This document shows, piece by piece, positions 18,247 to 28,929 of a stretch of 64,000 nucleotides of DNA. The notes beneath the pieces were generated by a model. It was not told the origin of the DNA. It saw only the letters and a list, made by a program, of their open reading frames with translations, and did no database searches. Each line of letters begins with the position of its first letter. Position 1 is the stretch's first letter. The stretch is from NCBI RefSeq assembly GCF_036961565.1, contig NZ_JBAMDD010000018.1:26961-90960 (forward strand), written 5' to 3'. A program made the position numbers and the translations under genes. Source of the DNA: Chitinimonas sp036961565. Lineage in GTDB: Bacteria; Pseudomonadota; Gammaproteobacteria; Burkholderiales; Chitinimonadaceae.

Positions 18247-19494
18247 ATGAGGAAGTTATTCTGCACCCTGGGCCTGCTGCTCGGCACCCTTTGCAGCAAG
18301 GCCGCCCCAGCCCCACATGCCAGCGACTACCTGGCCGACTTCGACACCCTGGCCACCGAAGTCACGGCCAACTACGCCTATTTCACCGACGGGCCACAGC
18401 ATTGGCAGGCCGCCGTGGCGCACTACCGCCCCCTGGCCGCCAAGGCTGGCGATCAGCGGGCCTTTATCTCGGTACTGGAGCAGTTGCTGGAAGAACTGCA
18501 CGACGACCACACCCAGCTCAACCGCAACACCGCCAGCTCACCAAGGCTGGTCCCCTCGGGCACCGACCTGTGGGCAGCCTGGCAGGGCGAGACCGCCCGG
18601 CTGCTACAAGTGCGGCCAGACAGCCCCGCCGCCAGGGCGGGCCTGCAAGCGGGCATGGTACTGACCCATATACAGGGCCAGCCCATTACCGTAGCCGTGG
18701 CGCAAAAACTCGGACGGGTGGCGCCGCAGACCAGCCAACGGGCCCGCGACTGGGCCTTGCGTGCACTGCTGGCCGGCAGGCGAGACCAGCCGCGCCAGCT
18801 GCGCTTGCTGGCAGACGGCAGGCCGCTGGAGGTCACACTGGCAGGTGTCAGCACACAGGCCAGCACGCCCCTGAGTCATAGGCGTATCGGCAGCGCCGGC
18901 TATATCCGGCTCAACAACAGCCTGGGTCAGGACGCACTGATTACGGCCTTTGATGCGGCCCTGGCCGAGCTAGGCGACAGCCAGGGGTTGATCCTTGACC
19001 TGCGCGACACCCCAGGCGGCGGCAACAGCAAGATAGCCCGCGCCATCATGAGCCGCTTTATTGCTGTGGAAGCCGCCTATCAGCGGCACGAGCTGCCGCT
19101 GGAAGCCCAGCAAACCGGCATTGCCCGAGCCTGGCTGGAACTGGTACAGCCACGCGGCCCATTCCAGTACACCCGCCCGCTGGTCGTACTGGTCGACCAT
19201 TGGACCGGCAGCATGGGAGAAGGCCTGGCCATAGGCCTGCATGGCCTGGGCCGTGCCCAGGTCGTCGGCACCGCCATGGCCGGGCTGCTGGGCGCCACCT
19301 ACACCATCCCCCTGCCACATAGCGGCATCAGTGCCAATGTCCCAGCCGAGCGGCTGCTCCATGTCCGGGGCACACCGCGCGAGGACTTCCTCCCCCCGAT
19401 CCTGGTAGACCTGACCCAGCCTGCCGACAACACCGACGACCCCATCCTGGCGGCCGGCTTGCGTGAGCTTGCACGTAACCACCCAGGCACTTAG
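18247..19494 (+). CDS. S41-family serine peptidase (PDZ-containing), secreted
   Basis: The 415-residue protein starts with a signal peptide (MRKLFCTLGLLLGTLCSKAA). A Tricorn/CtpA-like N-terminal helical region includes LEELHDDHTQLN. A PDZ-like region (LLQVRPDSPAARAGLQAGMVLTHI) lies near residues 119-142. The S41 catalytic core follows: GSAGYIRLNN, LILDLRDTPGGGNS and the nucleophile region VDHWTGSMGEGLAIGLHGLG (S322). I chose the ATG at 18247 for the signal peptide; no strong Shine-Dalgarno precedes it. Its TAG stop is the left target duplication of the MITE at 19495-19770. Confidence 0.85.
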   Translation: MRKLFCTLGLLLGTLCSKAAPAPHASDYLADFDTLATEVTANYAYFTDGPQHWQAAVAHYRPLAAKAGDQRAFISVLEQLLEELHDDHTQLNRNTASSPRLVPSGTDLWAAWQGETARLLQVRPDSPAARAGLQAGMVLTHIQGQPITVAVAQKLGRVAPQTSQRARDWALRALLAGRRDQPRQLRLLADGRPLEVTLAGVSTQASTPLSHRRIGSAGYIRLNNSLGQDALITAFDAALAELGDSQGLILDLRDTPGGGNSKIARAIMSRFIAVEAAYQRHELPLEAQQTGIARAWLELVQPRGPFQYTRPLVVLVDHWTGSMGEGLAIGLHGLGRAQVVGTAMAGLLGATYTIPLPHSGISANVPAERLLHVRGTPREDFLPPILVDLTQPADNTDDPILAAGLRELARNHPGT

Positions 19495-19770
19495 CGCCTG
19501 TTCAAAGTCTTTTCGCCGCGTCGTTCGCAACCTTGCCGGATGACGGGCAAGGCGCAAGCCGCGCAGCGGTACGGGTTCCGGTATCGGTACCATAAGCGGC
19601 TTGCAACGCCGCCATTCGCCGGCAAGGCTGCGAACCCGGAGGGCTGAGCTGGAAAACGGCCATCCACTGCGTTGTGGCGCTTGGCAATAACTGGTTATTG
19701 CCTGCGCACCACGCCTTGTGCCTGGCCTTTTTCCAGATCAGCGACGCAGCGAAAAGACTTTGAACAGGCT
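19495..19770. mobile_element. MITE-like palindromic element with 28-bp terminal inverted repeats
   Basis: The 276-bp element has terminal inverted repeats at 19496-19523 and 19742-19769 that match at 27 of 28 positions and begin GCCTGTTCAAAGTC. It is flanked by CTTAG on both sides (19490-19494 and 19771-19775), consistent with a 5-bp target duplication. Inside lie further nested arms: a 17-bp pair GTTCGCAACCTTGCCGG with one mismatch, and GCAAGCCGC/GCGGCTTGC. No transposase fits inside. It is non-autonomous if mobile. Confidence 0.78.
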
Positions 19771-19805
19771 CTTAGTCAAGCTGGCGTGCGGCCCGCCAGC
19801 GCCTG

Positions 19806-20729
19806 TCAGCTGGCTGCTGGCACCAGTGGGCGGGTAGGAATGCCGATATTGCAGACATTGGTGTGCTCGGCGCTATGCACATACCAATCACCACTGGCAT
19901 GACGGCGCGACTCCACTAGTGCCTGCCAGGTGGGCGTATCGGTACGCAGCACCTCCAGCGCAGGGCGCTCGGCTGCCGGGATATCGGCCAGCAAGCGTAC
20001 CCGTTGCAGGGGCACATGCTGCTCGGGCTTGTCATAGAAACCCATATTGCTGCCGCCACGCGGCAAGCCGGAAAGCAGCTCCATACCCTTGAGCACGCGC
20101 CCCACCACCGTGATGTTCAGATCCAATGCACGCGGCGCTTGTCCGATGATGACGTAAAGGCTGCTGCCGTTGCTGCTGTCCACCGTGTTACCACGGCCTG
20201 CACCTATCACTCCATAACAATGTGGTATCCAGGCACGGTTCTTCTTGGGGTCAGCCGCCACCGGCATGCCCTCGCTAAAACCGGTGACCGGCGCAAAGCC
20301 ATCCGCATCCTTCAGCCGGGCAATAGGCAATCCTCGGTACGCAATGGAGAACTCCGCTGGCAGCTTGGCCTCGGCATCGCCCAAGGGCTTGACCTTGGCG
20401 GGCTCTTTCTCCTCGTCCACCGGGTCGCCCCATTGGGTAACAAAGTTATCCTGCACCCGTATCACCGCCAGACCATCGTAATAGCCATTGCGCGCCAGCT
20501 TGCGGATATTGGCAGCATGGCGCGGCGCAAAACGGGGCGCCAATTCAAAAATCACCTGCCCGCCGTTCAGCTCCATCACCAGGGTGTTTTGCCCGTCCAG
20601 AGGGCGCCAATCGCTGGCGGCAGACTGCTTGATAATATCGGCAGGGCTGCGCTGCGGAGCAGCGGACACGGCAAGCGAGCAAGCCAGGGCGGCAGTAGCC
20701 CCCAGCACCAGGGAAACACGAGCAGTCAT
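19806..20729 (-). CDS. Cyclophilin-type peptidyl-prolyl isomerase, periplasmic
   Basis: The 307-residue protein begins with a signal peptide (MTARVSLVLGATAALACSLAVSA). A cyclophilin domain follows: LNGGQVIFELAPRFAPRHAANIRKLARNGYYDGLAVIRVQDNFVTQWGDP, which carries the catalytic Arg and Gln but Ile in place of the usual His. PHCYGVIGAGRGN and SSLYVIIGQAPRALDLNITVVGRVLKGME complete it. The final 60 residues are an extra tail. It should catalyse prolyl isomerisation of envelope proteins. Insertions between the strands make it longer than the minimal 165-residue domain. Confidence 0.9.
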   Translation of the reverse strand: MTARVSLVLGATAALACSLAVSAAPQRSPADIIKQSAASDWRPLDGQNTLVMELNGGQVIFELAPRFAPRHAANIRKLARNGYYDGLAVIRVQDNFVTQWGDPVDEEKEPAKVKPLGDAEAKLPAEFSIAYRGLPIARLKDADGFAPVTGFSEGMPVAADPKKNRAWIPHCYGVIGAGRGNTVDSSNGSSLYVIIGQAPRALDLNITVVGRVLKGMELLSGLPRGGSNMGFYDKPEQHVPLQRVRLLADIPAAERPALEVLRTDTPTWQALVESRRHASGDWYVHSAEHTNVCNIGIPTRPLVPAAS

Positions 20730-21062
20730 GGCACTCTCCTCTTAGGGTCAGCGGCGCAGCATGCCATAGCCAGCCAGCGCCGGCTAAGCCCCCGCACACG
20801 CCAGGGTGCCTCAAGCACACTCTGCCACCAAGCAACTCATGGCACGCATCTAGACATCGAAGCGGCACGGGCTTGATATCCAAGGACAAAATACCCAGAG
20901 CGCAACGCCGCACGGCGACGCGCGCGGTGTAAACAGCAGCGCCCTCAAGCGTCTGCCTGTCGCGTAAAAGGCACGCCCTGCCCAGTTGCCCTGCTGTCGA
21001 CCGATCAAACACAAAGGGCCGCTTTGCAGCGGCCCTTTGCGGGTACTCGGCACCTAGCTGGC
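20730..21062. other. Intergenic region, no gene seen
   Basis: These 333 nt separate the cyclophilin gene from the DUF945 gene, which lies upstream on the same strand. The only clear feature is the DUF945 terminator at 21012-21039. The rest has no reading frame with a ribosome-binding site, no tRNA and no clear repeat. Confidence 0.6.
21012..21039 (-). terminator. Terminator after the DUF945 gene
   Basis: CAAAGGGCCGC (21012-21022) pairs perfectly with GCGGCCCTTTG (21029-21039) around TTTGCA. On the minus strand the stem ends in TTTGTG, a short T-rich end. Confidence 0.8.
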
Positions 21063-22439
21063 TTAGCCCTTGGCAGGCTTGGCAGTCTTCTTAGGCTTGC
21101 TCGATTTCTTGCCTCCAGACAGCGACAGCGGCTTGCCGTTCAGCAGCAGCTTGCCCTGGTTCATCACCAAGGTGCTGCGCAGTACGTCGCCTTCCAGGCG
21201 AGCCCAGTTGTTCTTCTTCAGCGTATCGATACCACTGCGCACCATCTGCTCGCTGGCCTCGTCCAGTTGCTGCTTGTCCACGCCCTCACCACCTTGCTTG
21301 CCCATCATGGTGCGCGCCAGTTCGCGAACCATGCCCAGAGGTACGCTGGCATCAAAACGCAGTTGCACCTTCTTCATGATACGGTCGAAGTTCTGCAGGT
21401 CGCGGTCGGTCAGCTTGGCCAGCTTGACCTGACCCTTGATCTGGGCCTTGTGGCCGTGATAGCGGGCAGAGATATCATCGACATCCAGCACCACGCCCTG
21501 CTTCACCATGGCCACACCGTGCTTCATCACCATGGCCAGGGTAGCGCTAAGCTGGGCCTCTGGTGCCTGCTTCTGCGCAGCCTGTGCCTTGGCCTCCTTG
21601 TTCATGGCCGCCAGGGCTTCCAACTGCAGGCCACTGATACGTACGGCCAGATTGGCATCCTCTACGCTGTCCTCACCCCACTTGATGGCCTTGATCGAGC
21701 CGGCATAGCCGATGACAGCCGTCTTGCCCTTGGCTTGTATATCGAAGCCATAGCGCATGGATTGCAGCTGCACCGTCATGGGCAAGCGCTTGGGCGTGAC
21801 GGTAACCAGCTCCACCCTGGCTTCACCATTGCCGAACCACAAATCCAGCGGCCCTTGCATCTGGCTGCTCGCCATGGTGAGCCCGTTGGCTTTCAGCGTC
21901 AGCTCCTTGTTGTCCATGTCCAGCGTATCGGAGCTGGCAGTCATGGTGACCCGGCGCATGTCGGACTTCACCAGGGCACGGCCAGCCATGCCTGACCAGT
22001 TCATCAGGCTGGCAGCAGGCTCGTCGTGGTACTTGAGCGGGTCGAGCTTGAAATCCACGGCAATGTCGCCATCGGCCAGTTTCTGCTTGCTGAAATGCAA
22101 GGGCCTGGCGTTGCCAAACAGCTTTTTCAGGCGCTGCTGGGTAGGCTCGGAGAAGTCGAACTTCTCGATGCGCTCCAGCTTGGTCTCCAGGTCCAGCTCG
22201 CTGCTGACCAGGGGGCTGAGCTCACCCATGATGCCCATATAGGTCTGGAACAGTTCCGATTCCTGCATCTCGCGCATGGCTTCGGCGGCTATGTCCGCTT
22301 CAGACTTCTTTGCAGCAGGCTCGGCAGCGGGTGGTGCAGCAGGATCAACGGCAGGCTGGTCGCTTGCATACGCGGGCTGGGCCAGCAACAGGCAGGCCGC
22401 AGCCAGGGAGGTGAGGCGGGATATTTTTATCACGTGCAT
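21063..22439 (-). CDS. DUF945 (YdgA-like) periplasmic protein
   Basis: The 458-residue protein has a signal peptide ending near QPAYA, an Ala/Pro-rich spacer, and then the DUF945 body. Typical elements are EKFDFSEPTQQRLKKLFG, ALVKSDMRRVTMTASSDTLDMDN and LEGDVLRSTLVMNQGKLLLNGKPLSL at the end. The C-terminus is a Lys/Pro-rich tail. The molecular function of YdgA-like proteins is not established. The first ATG has almost no spacing from AAGG; a GTG two codons later (22433) has better spacing and may be the real start. Confidence 0.8.
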   Translation of the reverse strand: MHVIKISRLTSLAAACLLLAQPAYASDQPAVDPAAPPAAEPAAKKSEADIAAEAMREMQESELFQTYMGIMGELSPLVSSELDLETKLERIEKFDFSEPTQQRLKKLFGNARPLHFSKQKLADGDIAVDFKLDPLKYHDEPAASLMNWSGMAGRALVKSDMRRVTMTASSDTLDMDNKELTLKANGLTMASSQMQGPLDLWFGNGEARVELVTVTPKRLPMTVQLQSMRYGFDIQAKGKTAVIGYAGSIKAIKWGEDSVEDANLAVRISGLQLEALAAMNKEAKAQAAQKQAPEAQLSATLAMVMKHGVAMVKQGVVLDVDDISARYHGHKAQIKGQVKLAKLTDRDLQNFDRIMKKVQLRFDASVPLGMVRELARTMMGKQGGEGVDKQQLDEASEQMVRSGIDTLKKNNWARLEGDVLRSTLVMNQGKLLLNGKPLSLSGGKKSSKPKKTAKPAKG

Positions 22440-22612
22440 ACCTTGAATGTATTGAACAGAATCTTGTGTTACCGCCTATGCAGCGCATCTGTTTCGCGGC
22501 ATGCGGTAGCGGCGTGCGGTAGCGGTGCGCGGCAATATAGCACCAAGCCAGCCGCTGACTGCCTGCATTTTGCTGGGACAGTCCGGTCAATATTTACAGG
22601 CCCCGCCAGGGC

Positions 22613-23392
22613 TCAGGCATAGCGCCGCACGACATCTTCTATGCGGCGCTGGGTGGCGGGCACCCTCAGTACCTCGTCGATATGCCCCAATATCTCGGCA
22701 GCACGAGGGTGATCCTTGCGTATCCCCAGGTGAAACGGCACGCTGGGCGCAATATAGGGCGCGGGGATGGAGACGATTTCCTGCAATATGCCCAGCTTGC
22801 GCAGGCGCCATTTGGTGACGATGGGGCTTAAGGAGATATGCACATCCCCGCGCGTGGCCATCACCATCCTGAAGATGGCGTCATGCCCCGGCGTCCACTC
22901 CACGTGCTGAAAATCCTTCAGCACCTGTTCCGCCCACTGGTTGCCCTTCTGGTCCACCAGGTAAAAAGCCTTGAGTTCATCGCGGGTCTTGATGCGCTCC
23001 AGTTCTGCCCTGCGCAGGTGGTAGGCATTGAAGAAGAGATGCGGCTGCAGCTGTACCACCGGCACGCTATGGAACAGGGCGTACTGCTTGCGTTCGTCCG
23101 AGGCAAAAGTACAGAGGGCTTCGGCCAGCCCCTGCTGCACCATCATCTGCGCCCGCCGCCAGGGCAGACCGACGTTGGACGGCACCAGGCCATTCAGCTC
23201 GTTCAGGATGGGGTCGAGCACATCGGGCAGTATCCCCAGCACCCGGCTGGTACTGGTGGCGCTGTCTATATAGGAGTACGGCGCGTAGTCATCGTTATAG
23301 CTGACCACAAAGCGCTCAGGCGGTGTGGCAGCAGCTAGCAGCAAGGGTGAGGCACCCAGTAGTTGCAGTGCCTTTCTGCGTTGCTTGTCCAT
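22613..23392 (-). CDS. Solute-binding protein, family 3 (orphan)
   Basis: The 259-residue protein has an N-terminal export signal with an Arg-rich start (DKQRRKALQLLGASPLLLAAA), possibly Tat-like but without the full motif. A bacterial extracellular solute-binding protein family 3 fold follows (FVVSYNDDYAPYSYIDS, then GILPDVLDPILNELNGLVP). It includes a dimension-typical MVMATRGDVHISLSP hinge segment. Such proteins bind amino acids or serve as sensors. No permease or ATPase is adjacent. The ligand is unknown. Confidence 0.82.
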   Translation of the reverse strand: MDKQRRKALQLLGASPLLLAAATPPERFVVSYNDDYAPYSYIDSATSTSRVLGILPDVLDPILNELNGLVPSNVGLPWRRAQMMVQQGLAEALCTFASDERKQYALFHSVPVVQLQPHLFFNAYHLRRAELERIKTRDELKAFYLVDQKGNQWAEQVLKDFQHVEWTPGHDAIFRMVMATRGDVHISLSPIVTKWRLRKLGILQEIVSIPAPYIAPSVPFHLGIRKDHPRAAEILGHIDEVLRVPATQRRIEDVVRRYA

Positions 23393-23518
23393 GATAGTGC
23401 TCCGTCTGCAGTCGGCCTGCAGATAAGTCCAGTCTAGCCCTTACCGTACGGATTGCCGCCCCGCCCATCACCCACCTGCCAGGCATGCGCCACCTGGCAG
23501 GCGATGGCACCGTGCAAG

Positions 23519-25021
<1,503 letters not shown>

Positions 25022-25111
25022 GATGCCTGTCCTGCGTATGGGTAATTCAGATGCGGCCGTCACACCAGCGTAGGCGGCGGCAGCGGATAGGTGACTGATG
25101 ACGAGCGCGCC

Positions 25112-26455
25112 TCAGCCGGCCGCCCGGATCGACTCCCGCAACACGTCGGCCATATGGCCTATCTCTTCGGGTGTAGAAACAAAAGTCGGCCCCATGGCAA
25201 TGATGTCGCCGGTAAAACGGAACAACACCCCTCGCTTGAGCGCCTCCTCGAACACCCGGATGGCGCGCAGGCCGGGCTTGCCCTCCAGGGGTGCCAGTTC
25301 CACTGCCGCCGCCAGCTGGCAGTTGCGGATATCGATCACATTGGCCTCGCCCTTGAGGCCATGCACAGCCTCTTCCAGAGTCTTGCTGAGCGCATTGACC
25401 CGTGGGTAGATCTGCTCCTCGGCAATCACATCCAGCGCTGCATGGGCTGCTGCCACCGCCAGCGCGTGGCCCGAGTAGGTGTAGCCATGGAAGAACTCCA
25501 CCATATGGTCCGGGCCGGTCATAAAGGTGTCGTAGATCGATTTGGTCGCAATCACCCCGCCCATCGGCACCAGGCCATTGTTCACGCCTTTGGCAAAGGT
25601 GATGAGGTCGGGGGTGACATCGAAGTACTGGGCAGCGAAGGGCTGGCCCATGCGGCCAAAGCCGGTGATCACTTCGTCGAAGATCAACAGGATGCCATGC
25701 TTGGTGCACAGCTCACGCAGGCGCTTGAGATAGCCCTGCGGCGGCACGATGACACCGGCCGAGCCCTGCATGGGCTCCACGATCACGGCAGCGATGGTGG
25801 AGGCATCATGCAAGGCCACCAGCCGTTCCAGCTCATCGGCCAGGTGGCTGCCCCATTGCGGCTCCCCCCGGCTGAACGCCATTTCCTTAAGGTTGTGGGT
25901 GTGCGGCAGATGATCCACCCCAGGCAGCATGCCTGCAGCAAACATCTTGCGGTTGGCCACCATGCCCCCTACCGAGATGCCGCCAAAACCCACACCGTGA
26001 TAGCCCTTCTCCCGGCCGATAAAGCGGGTGCGATGGGCTTCACCCCTGGCACGGTGATAGGCCAGCGCCATCTTCAGCGCCGTATCGACTGCCTCGGAGC
26101 CCGAATTGCAGAAAAACACATGCTCAAAGCCTGCCGGCGCCGCCTCGGCGATGCGCTCGGCCAGCTTGAACACGCCCGGCGTGCCCATCTGGAAGGCCGT
26201 ACCATAGTCCAGCACATCAAGCTGCTGCTTGACGGCCTCCACCAATCGCGGGTGCCGGTGGCCCAGGCCACAGCACCACAGGCCAGACAAGGCGTCGTAG
26301 AGCTTGTGGTTCTCGGTGGTCCAGTAGTAGCTGCCTTCTGCCCGGGCCAGCATGCGATGCACCCGGTGGGCCGCATCCTGCTTGTAGTAGCGGTTATGGC
26401 TGAAAGGCATCCAGTAGGGATTGAGATTCAGTTGCTCGCTATCGTTCTGGCCCAT
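25112..26455 (-). CDS. bauA: Omega-amino acid:pyruvate aminotransferase (BauA-like, class III)
   Basis: The 447-residue PLP enzyme is close to beta-alanine:pyruvate transaminases. LYDALSGLWCCGLGHRHP, VFFCNSGSEAVDTALKMA, GYHGVGFGGISVGGM, LLIFDEVITGFGRMG and the PLP-lysine in LITFAKGVNNG (K289) are all present. The product with beta-alanine is malonate semialdehyde, the substrate of the adjacent MmsA. The ATG at 26455 is preferred because GGAGA sits 5-6 nt upstream and the length is right; an upstream ATG (26494) lacks a Shine-Dalgarno. It is divergent from a MocR regulator, its likely controller. Confidence 0.92.
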   Translation of the reverse strand: MGQNDSEQLNLNPYWMPFSHNRYYKQDAAHRVHRMLARAEGSYYWTTENHKLYDALSGLWCCGLGHRHPRLVEAVKQQLDVLDYGTAFQMGTPGVFKLAERIAEAAPAGFEHVFFCNSGSEAVDTALKMALAYHRARGEAHRTRFIGREKGYHGVGFGGISVGGMVANRKMFAAGMLPGVDHLPHTHNLKEMAFSRGEPQWGSHLADELERLVALHDASTIAAVIVEPMQGSAGVIVPPQGYLKRLRELCTKHGILLIFDEVITGFGRMGQPFAAQYFDVTPDLITFAKGVNNGLVPMGGVIATKSIYDTFMTGPDHMVEFFHGYTYSGHALAVAAAHAALDVIAEEQIYPRVNALSKTLEEAVHGLKGEANVIDIRNCQLAAAVELAPLEGKPGLRAIRVFEEALKRGVLFRFTGDIIAMGPTFVSTPEEIGHMADVLRESIRAAG

Positions 26456-26526
26456 GGTGGTCTCCGTGGCTGGGGGCTGATCTGTATTGGTCATGTACTG
26501 GCCGCTGCACCTGCCGGCCATTTGTC

Positions 26527-26620
26527 ACTGGTCGCCAGTATCAGCGAGAATTCAGCTATACCGCCATATACAAGCCCTGCCATCCGGCAGCTAGATGTAC
26601 AGATACCGAGGTCAGTACAG
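26527..26620. promoter_or_regulatory. Candidate MocR operator region between bauA and the regulator
   Basis: The divergent intergenic region holds a perfect palindrome, ACTGG-TCG-CCAGT (26527-26539), and two direct GTACAG repeats at 26597-26602 and 26615-26620, the second ending 2 nt before the regulator's ATG. MocR/PdxR regulators often bind spaced repeats of this kind. The assignment is inferential. Confidence 0.4.
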
Positions 26621-26622
26621 TT

Positions 26623-28002
26623 ATGCTGCAACTCGACCCCAGTGCCACCAGCCCGCTCACCGAGCAGATCGTGCAGGGCCTGATAGGCAAGATAGAACGC
26701 GGCCTGCTCGGCGAAGGTGCCCGGCTGCCATCGGTGCGTGGACTGGCCCAGGCGACGGGTGTCAGCCCATTTACCGTAGCCGAGGCCTATAACCGGCTGG
26801 TAGCCGGTGGCTGGATCACGGCGCAGCGGGCACGCGGCTACTTTGTGGCCTCACGGCAGCGCACGCCGGTGGCGCCGGTACGCTCCCCAGTGGATGACGC
26901 CTGGCTGCTGCGCAGCGTCTACGAGGATGCCGAGCTGGAATTACAAGCTGGTGGCGGCTGGCTACCGCATGACTGGCTTTACGAAGACGGCGTGCGCGCT
27001 GCGCTGCGCAATCTGGCCAAGGCACCGGGCGAGCTACTGACCCGCTATGGCCATCCGCAAGGCCTGCCGACACTGCGCAGCCATCTGCAATGGCGGCTAG
27101 CCTTGCGGGGCCTGGAGGCGCCAGCCGAGCGCATCCTCCTGACCCACGGCGCCAGCCAGGGCCTGGATCTGGCGGTACGGCTGCTGGTCAAGCCCGGCGA
27201 CACCGTACTGGTCGACAGCCCCGGCTACTCCACCCTGATCGCCGCTCTACGGTTGCATGGCGCCAAACTGGTCGGCATCCCCCGCACCCTGGCAGGGCCG
27301 GATGTTGCCGCCGTGGCGCAGGCAGCAGCCCGGCACCAGCCGGTGGCCCTATTCACCAACAGCGCCCTGCACAATCCCACCGGCACCAGCACCACGGCCG
27401 CCACGGCACACCAGTTGCTCAAGCTGGCCGACCGCCATGACTTCCATATCGTGGAGGACGACCCCTTTGCCGACCTGCAATTGCACCCCAGCCCCAGCCT
27501 GTCCAGCCTGGATGGACTGGAGCGCGTCATCTACCTGGGCAGCTTCTCCAAGACACTGTCGCCAGCCCTGCGCGTGGGCTTTCTGCTGGCCCGTGCCGAC
27601 CTGCTGGCCCGCGCCACACAGCTCAAGATGGTGGCGGGGCTGACCGGCTCTGCCATCATGGAGTCCGCCACCCTGTCCATGCTCACCGACGGCCACCACC
27701 GCACCCACCTGGACCGCCTGCGCGACCGCCTGGGTGAAGCCCAGGCCCGCGTCTGCGGCCGCCTGGCCGAACTGGGCTGGCAGGTTTTCCACCAGCCCGC
27801 AGGCGGCTTGTTCCTGTGGGCGGAGGCACCGCCGCAGATGGATGTCAGCCGCCTGACCGAAGCAGCCGCCACCGTAGGCATCGCCCTCGCTCCAGGGCGT
27901 TTCTACCTGCCGGACGGCGGTAGCAGCCGGCACTTCCGCTTCAACGCCGCCTGGGCAGACAACAGCCGGTTGTATGGTTGGTTGGCAGCCCAATCAAGCT
28001 GA
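26623..28002 (+). CDS. MocR/PdxR-type GntR regulator with aminotransferase domain
   Basis: The 459-residue protein fuses an N-terminal GntR winged helix (LTEQIVQGLIGKIERGLLGEGARLPSVRGLAQATGVSPFTVAEAYNRL, residues 12-59) to a fold-type I aminotransferase domain. The PLP-lysine is in YLGSFSKTLSPALRVGF (K310), with SALHNPTGTS near 247 and IVEDDPFADL near 277. MocR proteins sense PLP-amino acid adducts. Being divergent from bauA-mmsA, it is probably their activator. The ATG follows the operator-like repeats closely; no strong Shine-Dalgarno is seen. Confidence 0.92.
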   Translation: MLQLDPSATSPLTEQIVQGLIGKIERGLLGEGARLPSVRGLAQATGVSPFTVAEAYNRLVAGGWITAQRARGYFVASRQRTPVAPVRSPVDDAWLLRSVYEDAELELQAGGGWLPHDWLYEDGVRAALRNLAKAPGELLTRYGHPQGLPTLRSHLQWRLALRGLEAPAERILLTHGASQGLDLAVRLLVKPGDTVLVDSPGYSTLIAALRLHGAKLVGIPRTLAGPDVAAVAQAAARHQPVALFTNSALHNPTGTSTTAATAHQLLKLADRHDFHIVEDDPFADLQLHPSPSLSSLDGLERVIYLGSFSKTLSPALRVGFLLARADLLARATQLKMVAGLTGSAIMESATLSMLTDGHHRTHLDRLRDRLGEAQARVCGRLAELGWQVFHQPAGGLFLWAEAPPQMDVSRLTEAAATVGIALAPGRFYLPDGGSSRHFRFNAAWADNSRLYGWLAAQSS

Positions 28003-28103
28003 CCGCTTGTCGGCATGGTAAAAATGGCACCGCCCTATCCTCCATCCGGGTGATTACCGGGCACAGACACTGGCCTATCTTGCATCACTGGAGGAGAGCC
28101 AGC

Positions 28104-28742
28104 ATGACACTAGCCCACTTGTACCTACCCAATACAGCAAGCCCACCGCGCAGGCCGCACACCCGCCTTCTGCGCCAACCCATCGTCCGGCGCCATGCTG
28201 AACCCAGTCATCCTGACACCGCCCTGGCCGTAGTCAGCATTGACGGCAGGGTGCTGCACGCCAACGCAGCCGCCGCCGTGGTGTTCCGCCTCGACAGCGG
28301 ACTGAGCTTGGTTGATGGACGGCTACATGCACCGGAGATGAACACCGCCCTGCGGGTTGCATTGGCTGCTGCATCGGGCTTGCTGGGGCAAGCCCATGCC
28401 AGCTCGCTGCGGCTGCAACGGCAAGGTCATGGTTGGCGGCTGCTTTGCCTGCCCATGCCACCCGCCTGGACCGACAAGGTATTCAGCATCAGCCGCACCG
28501 CACTGCTGTTGATGGTCGGCGACCATGCACCGCCCGCCAGCGCCATCTGGCGCCAGGTCTACGGTTTCAGCACCGAGGAATGCAGGCTGGCCAACTGGTT
28601 GCTGCATGAAGACGGCCACTATGCTGGCCAGTTCGACTGGCTACGCAGCAGCCTGGGCCGTTTGCTGCAGAAAACCGGCACCGACGATACCGACACGCTG
28701 CTGAGCACCCTGCGCGTCAGCAGCGGTCGCCATGCTATCTGA
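28104..28742 (+). CDS. Putative regulator with degenerate LuxR-type C-terminus
   Basis: The 212-residue protein has a PAS-like N-terminal half (ALAVVSIDGRVLHANAAAAVVFRLDSGLSLVDGRLHA). Its C-terminal segment (VYGFSTEECRLANWLLHEDG...LRSSLGRLLQKTGTDDTDTLLSTL) aligns with the HTH region of LuxR-family regulators, usually FGLTPAEARLA...HLKSIFAKTGVxRQAELVRLL. The two recognition helices are altered and slightly shortened, so DNA binding is doubtful. GGAGGAGA lies upstream of the ATG at 28104. It follows the MocR gene by about 100 nt. Confidence 0.65.
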   Translation: MTLAHLYLPNTASPPRRPHTRLLRQPIVRRHAEPSHPDTALAVVSIDGRVLHANAAAAVVFRLDSGLSLVDGRLHAPEMNTALRVALAAASGLLGQAHASSLRLQRQGHGWRLLCLPMPPAWTDKVFSISRTALLLMVGDHAPPASAIWRQVYGFSTEECRLANWLLHEDGHYAGQFDWLRSSLGRLLQKTGTDDTDTLLSTLRVSSGRHAI

Positions 28743-28771
28743 CCCGGCAGTATCCAGCGCCACCGACGAGA

Positions 28772-28794
28772 CCCAGCGTTGCGGTGCTGGCTAG
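28772..28794. repeat. Second copy of the dispersed hairpin-repeat left arm
   Basis: This 23-nt segment matches 7778-7800 at 21 of 23 positions (CCCAGCG..GCGGT..CTGGCTAG). Downstream similarity to the 7765-7871 element continues weakly (GGTACGCAGC, TACAACAAGAC) to about 28840. It lies between the LuxR-like gene and a solute-binding protein gene. Confidence 0.5.
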
Positions 28795-28929
28795 AACTGT
28801 GGGCGTAGTGGTACGCAGCTACAACAAGACTAGAACGCTTCTGTAAGCGGTTTTGCGGGCAAGAACTTGTGCCTGACAGGGTGTGCGCTACAACTCAAGC
28901 TAGTGCATACCGACAAGGCCCCGTTCCCC

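Noticed and set aside
23475..23501. CCTGCCAGG / CCTGGCAGG hairpin downstream of mmsA
   Set aside because: A perfect 9-bp stem but no T-run on either strand, so I did not call it a terminator.
25091..26683. 530-codon plus-strand frame opposite the bauA-like gene
   Set aside because: Antisense shadow of a recognisable aminotransferase; it also runs into the regulator promoter.
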